IMG/VR virus record: IMGVR_UViG_3300007511_000152
Span: 1-24,001 of that record
Source: a virus
DNA length: 24,001 nt
Direction: 5' to 3' (one strand)
The notes beneath the pieces were generated by a model. That model was not told the origin of the DNA, did no database searches, and saw nothing but the letters and a program-made list of their open reading frames with translations. The position numbers were made by a program, and so were the translations under genes. This document shows positions 5,479 to 13,251 of this stretch, one piece after another. Position 1 is the stretch's first letter, and each line of letters starts with the position of its first letter.

Positions 5479-8002
5479 ATATATGTTCTGTTTTCCACCC
5501 AATAGCACCCATTACAGAAGACATTGGTTCAATGAAAGATTTATTGAATTGTAAATCATAATCTATAAATTCTTTCAATCCAAATTCAGGAGGCAAATTA
5601 TTGAGAATTGCAATCACAGAATCACCAACAGGGTTGGGTTTTTTGAGATATGCAAACTTTATTTTCTCACCATCCTTAATTGTTGGATATGAATTGAGTA
5701 AATTTTTGTCCTTCAGGAGTTTATTGTACATCAACGCTCCCTTTACATGAATTGGAGTGCCTTTGCGATACAAATGAGCTGCATCGTGATATTTTTCAAG
5801 ACCACGAACTGACCTTGGAAAGAAGATATCTTCTGCTGCAAGTTTACTGAATTCTTCTCTGAAATCTTCAATATATCCTATAGCATCATCTTCTGTACCA
5901 TTCATAATAATTTTGAAAATACCTTTCATTTTTTCTTTGCACGCTGCAGGAGTAGAAGAACGAACCGATTCAATTCCCATAACCTTGAGTTGTGGTTCTT
6001 CATAACGAACTCCCTCAGAATCATAGACATTCATGATATAACGCTTTTTAGCAGTCCATAATGCTCGATCTGCAATATTCTCACGTTTCATTACCATCTT
6101 CTGGTCGAATGCATTAACATAATCTGCAAGCCCTTGGTAAGATTTTTCTATGATTTTTTCCATTTTTTCAGAACAAACCTTGTCCAAAAAATTAACAATC
6201 TTTGTCTTATCTTCAACATTATCACCAAAAACCTGTTTTACCAAATCATCCATACGAATATAAACAGAATCAGTATCAACTGCAACAACATAATCTTTTT
6301 CCTCTTCTGGTTTAAGTAGATTATTTAAATACTTGTTGATTTCTTTCTCAATCCAACGAATAGATAATTGTCCCGATGTTGTTACGGCTTCTGCAATTCT
6401 TTGGTCAAAAAAACGAAAATATTCATTTCCCATTGCACCAAAAGCAGAATTCAATGTTGTTTTGAGATTATTCTGCATATTATGATATTTGGAAATCAAA
6501 TTGTTCAATTCATGTTTTTTATTTTTATCTTTTTCCTTGGTAAGTTTTTTCTTCGTTTCAATCATCAATTTCTTATACTTCACACGGTCATTATAAATCT
6601 GTTCCATCATTTCTGGAAGAAACCCTTGTTTGTCCGTTTTATAAAATTCATTATTTGGAGTATAAGTTACATTATATTTCTTCAATGCATTTAATGATTG
6701 AGATTGGTCAAGAAGACCATCCACTTTGGCTCGTGAATTCTTAATTTCCTGTAATTCTGGTGGGAGTTCATCAGTAATCAATGTTTCTGGACTTAAATTA
6801 TATTGCATTATGAGATGAGGATAGAGTGAATTCAAATCGAAATTTACTACCCATTCATGAGCTCCAAGTATTGGTTCTTTTACAAATGCACCTTCAAAGT
6901 TGGATGATTTACTAGCGTGTGTTTTAGGTGGAATAATAATATTTTTACTCAACAAATGATTATAAATCAACGTATCCCACATTCTAACTTGACCAAATGT
7001 ATTCCTATAATTTACTTTACAGAGATATGCTAATGAAACAATCATTTCAAGAAGTTTCAATTTTCCTTCAAGTCGTTCTACTAACTCCACATCTTTGATA
7101 TTGTATTCAATGAACTTTTGATAATCATTCTTGTATAGAAGATGCAATGTTCCTTGTTCAGAATAATCAAGTTTACTTTCTCCAAGTTCAACATTTGCAA
7201 TATGGTCTAATCTATATGATTCTTGATTATAATAGATAAATTTACGATACATTGAAAGATAGTCAAGAGTATCCACGCCATAAATTTCAAACGCTTGGAG
7301 TTCTTTTCCACCCATTCCAAACATTGCATATTGACGAACCTTCTTCCAAGGTGAAAGTAAACGATATGGATTCTTCTTTTCATCAAATAATCGTTTTGCA
7401 CGATTCACTAAATATGGTATATCAAATGTTTCTACATTCCATCCTGTAACAATATCTGGTGATTCTTTATCCCACATCTTGAAGAATTTTTCAAGAAGTT
7501 CTCGCTCACTTGAACATTTGAGATAATATACATCTTTTCGGTCATGTTGAAATTCTTCACAACCAAAAACATAACAATTTTTTCCAATTTTAAAGGTTAT
7601 TGCAGTAACAGTTTCACTTGCATCTTCTACATTTGGAAATCCATTATCTGAACTTACCTCAATGTCAATATATGCAACTTTAATAAAAGAAAAATCATAA
7701 TCAATATGTTTTTCGGGAAAGTGTTCTGCTATGAAAGAATATTCAAACTTATCATTACCATAGATATTGAAATTATCAATCTCTTTATATTTGGCAATGA
7801 ATTCCCGACACTCCCTCATCGTACCCGGCCGAATTTCTCCAACTGGGTCGCCTTCTAGAGTTTGGAATTTTGTTTCTTCTTTGGTAGGAATGTAAAGAGT
7901 GGGATGATACTCTATACGGTCTTTGAATCTTTTTCCGTCTTTAGAGACACCCCGAAATAGTATACTGTTTCCAATAGTTGAGACATTCGTATAAAAACTC
8001 AT
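5453..8002 (-). CDS. 43: DNA polymerase gp43 (family B)
   Basis: Replicative polymerase with 3'-5' proofreading, 849 residues (T4 gp43 898). Exo I is YIDIE (Asp113, Glu115). Exo II is VTGWNVETFDIPY (about 185-197). Exo III is YNIKDVELVERL (about 300-311). Polymerase motif A is FDLNSLYPHLI (388-398), motif B is KTTLNSAFGAMGN (514-526) and motif C is VAVDTDSVYI (573-582). All catalytic residues are present, so it should be active. The last residues, STLEDFFG, resemble the C-terminal clamp-binding tail of T4 and RB69 polymerases. The ATG has no clear ribosome site and overlaps the stop of a 55-codon ORF as ATGA, suggesting translational coupling. A consensus promoter lies about 60 bp upstream. 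Confidence 0.98.
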   Translation of the reverse strand: MSFYTNVSTIGNSILFRGVSKDGKRFKDRIEYHPTLYIPTKEETKFQTLEGDPVGEIRPGTMRECREFIAKYKEIDNFNIYGNDKFEYSFIAEHFPEKHIDYDFSFIKVAYIDIEVSSDNGFPNVEDASETVTAITFKIGKNCYVFGCEEFQHDRKDVYYLKCSSERELLEKFFKMWDKESPDIVTGWNVETFDIPYLVNRAKRLFDEKKNPYRLLSPWKKVRQYAMFGMGGKELQAFEIYGVDTLDYLSMYRKFIYYNQESYRLDHIANVELGESKLDYSEQGTLHLLYKNDYQKFIEYNIKDVELVERLEGKLKLLEMIVSLAYLCKVNYRNTFGQVRMWDTLIYNHLLSKNIIIPPKTHASKSSNFEGAFVKEPILGAHEWVVNFDLNSLYPHLIMQYNLSPETLITDELPPELQEIKNSRAKVDGLLDQSQSLNALKKYNVTYTPNNEFYKTDKQGFLPEMMEQIYNDRVKYKKLMIETKKKLTKEKDKNKKHELNNLISKYHNMQNNLKTTLNSAFGAMGNEYFRFFDQRIAEAVTTSGQLSIRWIEKEINKYLNNLLKPEEEKDYVVAVDTDSVYIRMDDLVKQVFGDNVEDKTKIVNFLDKVCSEKMEKIIEKSYQGLADYVNAFDQKMVMKRENIADRALWTAKKRYIMNVYDSEGVRYEEPQLKVMGIESVRSSTPAACKEKMKGIFKIIMNGTEDDAIGYIEDFREEFSKLAAEDIFFPRSVRGLEKYHDAAHLYRKGTPIHVKGALMYNKLLKDKNLLNSYPTIKDGEKIKFAYLKKPNPVGDSVIAILNNLPPEFGLKEFIDYDLQFNKSFIEPMSSVMGAIGWKTEHISTLEDFFG

Positions 8003-8166
8003 TTAGTATCTAATTGATCAAATTTATGGATTTTAATATAATTCACTTTTAACTCATCTAACTTATTATAACATATTAGGATATGTTTGTCAATCCAATT
8101 TTTTCTTCCATTGAATTGCCCGGCAACAAACAAAAATTGGAGATATATTAACCAGAAATACTTCAT
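7999..8166 (-). CDS. 55-residue leader protein overlapping the gp43 start
   Basis: An ORF from ATG 8166, preceded by AGGGGGAAGTAC, to a TGA that overlaps the polymerase ATG as ATGA. The product starts with a hydrophobic, signal- or anchor-like segment (MKYFWLIYLQFLFVAGQF), followed by a mixed charged part rich in Lys, Asp and Ile. No family is recognised. The strong ribosome site and the overlap, together with the lack of such a site for gp43, suggest that translating it feeds ribosomes into the polymerase gene. A perfect promoter lies within this ORF (8065..8093), so some transcripts would omit its start. Confidence 0.6.
   Translation of the reverse strand: MKYFWLIYLQFLFVAGQFNGRKNWIDKHILICYNKLDELKVNYIKIHKFDQLDTK
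8065..8093 (-). promoter_or_regulatory. Perfect sigma70 consensus promoter upstream of gp43
   Basis: Minus strand TTGACA (8093..8088), 17 bp, TATAAT (8070..8065). The spacer is itself a dyad, AACATAT-CCTA-ATATGTT, reaching the first base of the -10 box. This could be an operator-like site or chance in AT-rich DNA. Confidence 0.75.
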
Positions 8167-8178
8167 GTACTTCCCCCT

Positions 8179-8643
8179 TTATTTTAGAAGACCTTTTTTA
8201 TATTGTGTCTTTCCACCAACTCTCAGAGCTGTCAATGTATTATGACGATTTGAACCATCCTTTTTATAAGAACAATGTATCCATCCACTATTCGGATTTT
8301 TCCCATCATAAAATTCTAAAATAAGTTGGTCAAAATCTAAATTTTTAGCAATCCATGCTGCGAGATCTGGATTTGATATTCGTGAAGATTCAAAATCTGC
8401 AGCCTCACCATTACAATGCTGACTCGTTTTAGATCCGCCCACTTTTGAATTGAGTGTGGGAGAACGATAACCACTGTTGATACGAATTGGCCCAAATTCC
8501 TCTCTCACTGGTTGCAAAATAAAATTACAGAGATTGACTAAGTTGATAACGTGTTCAGTTGTTGGTTCGTTTGAAACCCCCATCCGATCAGCCGTTGAAC
8601 TCTTAATCATCTCTAAATATGAAAAATTCTTTGTCATGTACAT
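8179..8643 (-). CDS. M15-family peptidase (Peptidase_M15_3 type), endolysin-like
   Basis: 154 residues. The sequence RINSGYRSPTLNSKVGGSK followed by TSQHCNGEAADF is the signature of D-Ala-D-Ala/L-Ala-D-Glu metallopeptidases, with zinc ligands His and Asp about seven residues apart (QHCNGEAAD). The third ligand is the His of GWIHCSY near residue 123. Such enzymes cut peptidoglycan cross-links or stems, either as lysins or as virion-associated enzymes. There is no signal peptide, so export would need a holin or packaging in the virion. ATG 8643 is preceded by GGGAGTAATT. The gene follows the hypothetical protein at 8646..8960 with a two-base gap, suggesting co-translation. Confidence 0.9.
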   Translation of the reverse strand: MYMTKNFSYLEMIKSSTADRMGVSNEPTTEHVINLVNLCNFILQPVREEFGPIRINSGYRSPTLNSKVGGSKTSQHCNGEAADFESSRISNPDLAAWIAKNLDFDQLILEFYDGKNPNSGWIHCSYKKDGSNRHNTLTALRVGGKTQYKKGLLK

Positions 8644-8645
8644 AA

Positions 8646-8960
8646 TTACTCCCTATTCAATATTTCTAATTTTTGTGTATTTGGATCAAATTTTAAAGTA
8701 ACATTCATCTCTATCGGCATGAATTTACCATCTTTCATTTGTACAGGGAGTTTGCCTTCGACTGCTCCTTTTAGAGCATCTTTTGCATTTTCAAAGATGT
8801 GAGATGGATCATTTTTTACAATTTTATCCAATTCTTTTTTTGCATTATCTGGTAAAATATCGTCTATCATTTTTTCAACGTGTGCTTCTGCTAGATCTTG
8901 TGCCTTATCGACTACCAATCCAGCAACTACGTTGAATAACATTCCGGCGAGTGGTAACAT
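8646..8960 (-). CDS. Hypothetical protein upstream of the M15 peptidase
   Basis: 104 residues from ATG 8960, chosen because AAGGAG lies at the right distance; an ATG at 8975 precedes the ribosome site. The N-terminus (MLPLAGMLFNVVAGLVVD) is hydrophobic and could be one membrane or amphipathic helix. It is followed by an Ala/Asp/Lys-rich helical region and a beta-like C-terminal part (MPIEMNVTLKFDPNTQKLEI). I do not recognise the family. Being next to the peptidase raises a lysis-related role as a possibility, but nothing in the sequence proves it. A terminator separates it from the hsp20 gene, and no clear promoter of its own is visible. Confidence 0.8.
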   Translation of the reverse strand: MLPLAGMLFNVVAGLVVDKAQDLAEAHVEKMIDDILPDNAKKELDKIVKNDPSHIFENAKDALKGAVEGKLPVQMKDGKFMPIEMNVTLKFDPNTQKLEILNRE

Positions 8961-8978
8961 ATTATTCTCCTTCATTAG

Positions 8979-9025
8979 ATTAAAAACAAAAACCCCATCA
9001 AAGTATATATTCCTCGATGGGGTTT
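8979..9025 (-). terminator. Rho-independent terminator after hsp20
   Basis: On the minus strand, arms AAACCCCATC (9025..9016) and GATGGGGTTT (8999..8990) form a perfect 10-bp stem with a 16-nt loop, followed by TTTTGTTTTTAAT. It lies 10 bp after the hsp20 stop. Confidence 0.9.
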
Positions 9026-9034
9026 GGAGAATGA

Positions 9035-9493
9035 TTACTTACTAATCAACTTAGTAATGGGAATCAAACGTGGTTTCTTTTCTTCGGGAACCACTTTCTC
9101 CAAAGAAATATTTAGAAGACCATTGTCAAACTCAGCTCCCTTGACAACCATATCATCAGAAAGAGTCCAAGATTTAGAGAATGCTCTTCGGGCAATTCCC
9201 CTGTGAACATACTGAGTAGTATCAGTATTTTTGTCTTCTTTTGAACGTACTGTGATTACCCCTTCCTTTACCTCAACTTCAATGTCAGATTCAGAAAACC
9301 CAGCAAGGGCTATCTCAATGACATATTTGTAATCATCCGCTTTACGGATGTTGTAAGGTGGAAACCCACTATCCTGAGTGGAATTGGGTGAATCCATCAA
9401 ACGATTGAACATACGGTCAAATCCTACGGAAAGACCCATAAATCGTTCAAGATCGCCTGCTGTGAATGGGGTGTGATGTGCTAGTGTTACCAT
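9035..9493 (-). CDS. Small heat-shock protein (Hsp20 / alpha-crystallin)
   Basis: 152 residues. An ATP-independent holdase chaperone of this kind is often carried by marine T4-like phages and is presumed to protect or fold phage proteins. The alpha-crystallin domain spans about 45-140: PPYNIRKADDYKYVIEIALA, then FSESDIEVEVKEGVITVRSK. The diagnostic A-x-x-x-N-G-L-L-x-I-x-L motif is present as AEFDNGLLNISL, and there is a C-terminal I-x-I (IPI). ATG 9493 follows the excellent ribosome site GAAGGAGG; the frame is open further upstream but has no site there. The gene looks like its own transcription unit: a promoter at about 9557..9584, a leader hairpin at 9515..9531 and a terminator at 8979..9025. 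Confidence 0.96.
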   Translation of the reverse strand: MVTLAHHTPFTAGDLERFMGLSVGFDRMFNRLMDSPNSTQDSGFPPYNIRKADDYKYVIEIALAGFSESDIEVEVKEGVITVRSKEDKNTDTTQYVHRGIARRAFSKSWTLSDDMVVKGAEFDNGLLNISLEKVVPEEKKPRLIPITKLISK

Positions 9494-9514
9494 ATTACCT
9501 CCTTCTAAAAGCAA

Positions 9515-9531
9515 GGTTATTAAAAATAACC
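9515..9531 (-). promoter_or_regulatory. Leader hairpin ahead of hsp20
   Basis: Perfect inverted repeat GGTTATT-TTT-AATAACC, 7-bp stem with 3-nt loop, about 11 bases upstream of the hsp20 ribosome site. A stabilising or regulatory 5' hairpin is possible. Confidence 0.5.
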
Positions 9532-9556
9532 CATTCTGTAGCACACAGCAATGGGT

Positions 9557-9584
9557 AGTATAATGAGGTCTCCACTATGGACAA
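9557..9584 (-). promoter_or_regulatory. Possible hsp20 promoter
   Basis: Minus strand TTGTCC (9584..9579), 16 bp, TATACT (9562..9557). It is weaker than the other promoters here but lies directly before the hsp20 leader. The -35 box begins just after the stop of the 43-residue ORF. Confidence 0.45.
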
Positions 9585-9586
9585 CC

Positions 9587-9718
9587 TCAATCCCGCCAAC
9601 CCTCTCCTTTTAGGAAATGTTCGGCACGATGTTTTAAAACAATCCAAATCAATTTTATTAGTGAATCTTCAGAATAATTTCCTACATCTCTCACTAATAA
9701 TTTGTATTTTGTTTCCAT
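9587..9718 (-). CDS. 43-residue hypothetical ORF
   Basis: ATG 9718 to TGA 9587. The product begins METKYKLLVRDVGNYSEDSL, then a hydrophobic/basic helix (IKLIWIVLKHRAEHFLKGEG). The composition looks protein-like and it fills the space between the methyltransferase stop and the hsp20 promoter. The ribosome site is weak (GAG about ten bases upstream). No family is recognised. Confidence 0.45.
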   Translation of the reverse strand: METKYKLLVRDVGNYSEDSLIKLIWIVLKHRAEHFLKGEGWRD

Positions 9719-9735
9719 AGTTATTTATCTCACAT

Positions 9736-10953
9736 TTAACTTTTTTTTGTAAAAAGATATAATCTTTCACTATTCCCAAATTCTTTCTGTTTTCCAACAC
9801 CTAATGAAGTTTGAGTTTTCCATTGAATTTGTTTAACTCCAATATCAGTAAAATATTTCTTTGCAATATTTGAAAGATCATCACCGATAAAAATTGTTTC
9901 ATTTTTACTCCTATATTGTGGAACAATAACAAAACTAAAAATACCACCTTTTTCAAGAACACTATGACATATTTTCACAGTCTCTTCCCAATATCCTTTT
10001 AACCAATCTTGATAATTAGGAAAAGATTCAATTGATTGTTCTCCACCTTCATATACTTCTAAATCAAAATATGGTGGAGAAAAAAATACTGAATCAAAAT
10101 ATTCTTTATATGTTTCAATAAAATTGTGTCGTTTGTCTATTTGTTCAGAAGGACAACAATAAAAATCATATTTTAAATTATTACTATTAAATGGATTACT
10201 GGTATGCTCTTCACATAACTGTTTGCATTTATCCACTACATGAGGAATTACATCTATACCCACATAATGTTTAACATTAGCACTAAATGAACCTATAAGA
10301 TAAGATGCCCAACCCAAACATGGTGTTAATAATTTTTCTGACTTTAAAATATTACTAATAATATATGCAGCTGTATTGGGATTGAATATTGAAGCTTTAC
10401 TTGATGTGCCTCTAAGTATACCAAAAAGACGAGAATTATGATGTTTATCTCTTACTACAAATTTTTGAGAACTAGGAGTTTTCCATATTCTAAAAATGAA
10501 AGGTTGTTCTACACATTTTTTTAAAACTTCATGGGTTGTGGGAAGTCCCATTGAATTTGTCGTATAAGTTGAATATACATCTTCCCAAAATAGATTTTTG
10601 ACAATTCTCCCATACTCAGTTTTTATAGAACCATCTATAATTCCATTCATTTCACATGGTACAATTCCAGAAATATGTTGTCTCGCTGTTTGTTTTATGT
10701 GCATATCATACCAATTTTCTAAAAACTTTTCTGGAGCTTCTACAAATACTTGATAACATCGTTTACAAAAATCTTCTATTAATTCATCTGTCCAAAGTTC
10801 ACTTTCGTTAGCCCATTCAACAAATAACTTAGCCTCTTCATAAGTTTCTCCATACTTAGCTAATAATTTTAATTTGGATTTATATTCCAAATATTCTATT
10901 TTTTCTGGTATATTAAATGATTTTAAAAAATCATTATACGAAGTGTAAATCAT
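9736..10953 (-). CDS. DNA methyltransferase-like protein (SPPY motif)
   Basis: 405 residues from ATG 10953. The C-terminal half is an amino-methyltransferase fold. An AdoMet-binding region reads LTPCLGWASYLIGSF, then HYVGIDVIPHVVDKC (about 210-245). The catalytic motif IV is FFSPPYFDLE (SPPY at about 292-295), and a later strand is GGIFSFVIV. SPPY is common in N4-cytosine enzymes, but PPY-type motifs alone do not fix the target base. The N-terminal 150 residues are helical and not recognised. The gene overlaps the HNH nuclease gene by 20 nt. This pairing suggests a nuclease-methylase cassette, though a stand-alone phage methylase protecting its DNA is equally possible. Confidence 0.85.
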   Translation of the reverse strand: MIYTSYNDFLKSFNIPEKIEYLEYKSKLKLLAKYGETYEEAKLFVEWANESELWTDELIEDFCKRCYQVFVEAPEKFLENWYDMHIKQTARQHISGIVPCEMNGIIDGSIKTEYGRIVKNLFWEDVYSTYTTNSMGLPTTHEVLKKCVEQPFIFRIWKTPSSQKFVVRDKHHNSRLFGILRGTSSKASIFNPNTAAYIISNILKSEKLLTPCLGWASYLIGSFSANVKHYVGIDVIPHVVDKCKQLCEEHTSNPFNSNNLKYDFYCCPSEQIDKRHNFIETYKEYFDSVFFSPPYFDLEVYEGGEQSIESFPNYQDWLKGYWEETVKICHSVLEKGGIFSFVIVPQYRSKNETIFIGDDLSNIAKKYFTDIGVKQIQWKTQTSLGVGKQKEFGNSERLYLFTKKS

Positions 10954-11830
10954 TTGGTCTTTTTGCAAGAGCTTCAGCAACCCGTTTTGTTAATATTTCC
11001 CATTTCCAATCAGCATTCTTTCGTTTTGAAAATGTATAGTCATGAACTAAGTCTTCATTAACTAAAAACCAATCAATAAAATCATAATTAAATGTAGGGT
11101 TATTCAATAACGACAAAGAATATCCAGAAATTTTAGATAATATTATAAGTTTTGATTCGGTATAAAATTCACCTGGCCATCTTTCTTTTTTTGAACGATT
11201 ACATGGTGTACATAATGGTATCATATTATTTAAAGTATTAGCATAAAAATTATGTAATGGTAAAATATGATCTAATTCAAGTTTTTCAGTCGATCCACAA
11301 TTAAAACATTCTTCTCCATGTTGTTCATAACATAGTATATCTAATTCATCATTTAATAAAATTGCTTCATTAAGATGTTTTTCCCTAAAAAGTCTCAATA
11401 CAGTTTCAAAATATCTACTACTAGCAGCCTTCTTCAATTCTGCTGGAGTTCGTAAATAATTCCTATATCTTGTCATGTATTTACATGTTCCATTCCTCCC
11501 TTCGTGTTCTGTAATCCATGAAAGAGGATGAATAGCATTTAATCCTAAAAATTCACACCAATCACAATGTACCATATCTTCATCATAATCATTGAAAAGA
11601 TTTGCAGAAGGACGTAAATTTATTTTCTTTTTATATCCAAATTCACCAAGTAGTTTCCCACTACTATGCGGCCCACGCCCACCTTCATGTACATAACCAC
11701 GTTTTTCTATAAAAATATTGTTAATTTTCTCGAACACATTTTTAAGTACAGAACCATTGTATATAAAATTACCACCTGAATCTCTCTCAGACAATATTTT
11801 CAAATCATTTTCAGTCAACACAGTTTTCAT
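10934..11830 (-). CDS. HNH endonuclease, overlapping a methyltransferase gene
   Basis: 298 residues. The HNH/zinc core is at about 175-214: CFNC, LELDHILPLHNF (Asp187-His188), NNMIPLCTPCNRSKK (Cys207, Cys210, Asn211). A second CxxC (HCDWC, about 89-92) suggests another metal site. The N- and C-terminal parts are not recognised. Start ATG 11830 is chosen for AAAGGAATTGATT; a GTG at 11848 is the other choice. It has its own consensus promoter (11862..11890) and overlaps the methyltransferase downstream. Homing endonucleases are usually single genes, so the tight pairing with a methyltransferase points instead, or as well, to a restriction-like enzyme. Confidence 0.87.
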   Translation of the reverse strand: MKTVLTENDLKILSERDSGGNFIYNGSVLKNVFEKINNIFIEKRGYVHEGGRGPHSSGKLLGEFGYKKKINLRPSANLFNDYDEDMVHCDWCEFLGLNAIHPLSWITEHEGRNGTCKYMTRYRNYLRTPAELKKAASSRYFETVLRLFREKHLNEAILLNDELDILCYEQHGEECFNCGSTEKLELDHILPLHNFYANTLNNMIPLCTPCNRSKKERWPGEFYTESKLIILSKISGYSLSLLNNPTFNYDFIDWFLVNEDLVHDYTFSKRKNADWKWEILTKRVAEALAKRPNDLHFV

Positions 11831-11861
11831 AATCAATTCCTTTTTCACTCTTTCAACTTAC

Positions 11862-11890
11862 ATTATACTAAATTTTGTCAGGGATGTCAA
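11862..11890 (-). promoter_or_regulatory. Perfect sigma70 promoter for the HNH-methyltransferase pair
   Basis: Minus strand TTGACA (11890..11885), 17 bp, TATAAT (11867..11862), about 32 bp ahead of ATG 11830 in the gap after dUTPase. Confidence 0.8.
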
Positions 11891-11931
11891 GTGTAATAAT
11901 TAATATTTAATACAACTCTTCTATGTCAATA

Positions 11932-12459
11932 TTATTTCTTTCCTGTTGACCCAAATCCCCCCTCTCTATCTGTTTTTGTCTGTGGACGATCTTTCACCTC
12001 TTCTATTATACATGGTTGGTCTTTAAATAATTCACCCTGACAAATACGTTCATTATGATTCACATATTTAACATCTCCACTTATATTTACAATCATTGCA
12101 AAAACTGGTTCGACATAATCCCAATCAATAATCCCAACATTATTTGCTAATGTTAATCCTTGTTTGAGTGCAAGGCTGGATCGTGGATATAATCTAACCG
12201 AATAACTTCTTGGTATATCAAAAATGAGGCCTGTGGGTATTAAAACTCTTTCATTAGGATTGACTTGTACCCTTCCGTTTAATACTACTCTATTTTTATT
12301 CTCTACTACTTCTAGTTGATTTAAATATACTTTTATTGGTTTATCTTCTTGTAAGAAAGAGTACAAGTCAAAACATGCAGACCCCCTCGTAGCACGAATG
12401 GGGTCTTTTACTTCTGGATGTAATTTATAATAATGTAAATCATTGCTCATTGTCAACAT
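11932..12459 (-). CDS. dut: Trimeric dUTPase
   Basis: Hydrolyses dUTP to dUMP and pyrophosphate, keeping uracil out of phage DNA and supplying dTMP synthesis. 175 residues, and all five motifs are visible: GSACFDLYSF (1), YPRSSLALK (2), NVGIIDWDYVEP (3, with the catalytic Asp and Tyr), ERICQGELF (4) and REGGFGSTGK (5). An insertion between motifs 1 and 2 (about 40-65) is longer than in the bacterial enzyme. ATG 12459 lies within the end of regA behind AAAAGGAATTCTG; an in-frame ATG at 12450 is also possible. The gene ends the clamp/regA operon segment. Confidence 0.95.
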   Translation of the reverse strand: MLTMSNDLHYYKLHPEVKDPIRATRGSACFDLYSFLQEDKPIKVYLNQLEVVENKNRVVLNGRVQVNPNERVLIPTGLIFDIPRSYSVRLYPRSSLALKQGLTLANNVGIIDWDYVEPVFAMIVNISGDVKYVNHNERICQGELFKDQPCIIEEVKDRPQTKTDREGGFGSTGKK

Positions 12460-12865
12460 CAGAATTCCTTTTATTCCCAATATTATATTTTGGAGTTAAT
12501 TCCCATTCATCCTTTTCTTTAAAGGACAGAATCTTTAACTGACTCAATGGCACCGTAGGTTCTGAAGATTTTACTGGTTCCGCTAGTTTGATTAACTCCC
12601 ATTCTGCGAGAAGATTTGCAATCGTATTTCTTCGTGCTTCATCATTCTCTGAAAAATTTGTTGCTTTTCCGTCTAGTGCGAACAGTTCTTTAAAATGTAC
12701 TATGTAATATTTACCCTGCTTGTGCAGGATGTGACAAGATTGAAATAAAGTTTTTTCTTTTCGTGATGCAATCCCGATTCGTGTAAGGGTTTCTCGTACC
12801 TTTAGGAAATCATCCGGCTCATTTAATTTCACTTCAATCATCGCTTGGATAATTGTTTCACTCAT
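12440..12865 (-). CDS. regA: RegA translational repressor
   Basis: RNA-binding protein that represses translation of early phage mRNAs, including its own, by binding near their starts. 141 residues (T4 RegA 122). MIEVKLNEPDDFLKVRETLT, RIGIASRKEKTLFQSCHILH, KQGKYYIVHFKELF and the C-terminal ILSFKEKDEWELTPKYNIGN follow T4 RegA almost residue for residue. There are eight extra residues in front and a polar tail behind. ATG 12865 overlaps the gp62 stop as ATGA, the same neighbour as in T4 (62-regA-43). In T4 the next gene is 43; here about 4.4 kb of other genes intervene. Confidence 0.96.
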   Translation of the reverse strand: MSETIIQAMIEVKLNEPDDFLKVRETLTRIGIASRKEKTLFQSCHILHKQGKYYIVHFKELFALDGKATNFSENDEARRNTIANLLAEWELIKLAEPVKSSEPTVPLSQLKILSFKEKDEWELTPKYNIGNKRNSDVDNEQ

Positions 12866-13251
12866 TTTGATCCTTTCAAACCACCTGTATCAATTCTTTG
12901 TTTAATAATATCCAGTTGCGAATCATCGAGTAAAGTAGCATATTCTCTCGCTTTCGCATAACTGCATTTATAATATACCTTGATTAATTCAAGAACTTCA
13001 TTATTTTCTCTTTTTAACCATTTACTATACCTTTTTTTAGGTCTAATAGTATTTAGAAAAAAGTCAAATTGAAGTTTTGAATCAAGATGGTTGTTGAAAT
13101 TCATTTCATTTGCATAAAGAACAGTATCATGATTAAAACTTAGTGCCCGATTTATAATGAATTGTTTATACTCCTTCTCAAGCTCAGGAGTTTCATCTAT
13201 CAGATTAACCTTTCCATGATTAATCTGTTTTACAAAATCAAAAGGATTCAT
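12862..13251 (-). CDS. 62: Clamp-loader small subunit gp62
   Basis: Non-ATPase subunit of the gp44/gp62 complex that loads the gp45 clamp. 129 residues, shorter than T4 gp62 (187). The match is clearest at FNNHLDSKLQFDFFLNTIRP followed by KKRYSKWLK (about 73-82), corresponding to the T4 block with KRYGKWAK, and in the following helix VLELIKVYYKCSYAKAREYA. Position between gp44 and regA supports it. ATG 13251 overlaps the stop of the glycosyltransferase gene (ATGA); an in-frame GTG at 13257 is less likely. Confidence 0.88.
   Translation of the reverse strand: MNPFDFVKQINHGKVNLIDETPELEKEYKQFIINRALSFNHDTVLYANEMNFNNHLDSKLQFDFFLNTIRPKKRYSKWLKRENNEVLELIKVYYKCSYAKAREYATLLDDSQLDIIKQRIDTGGLKGSK

Noticed and set aside
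11900-11930. Second TTGACA upstream of the HNH gene (near 11925)
   Set aside because: No acceptable -10 box 16-18 bp downstream.
12420-12453. TTGACA near the dUTPase start
   Set aside because: The matching TATTAT box would lie inside the dUTPase gene, after its start, so it would not serve that gene.
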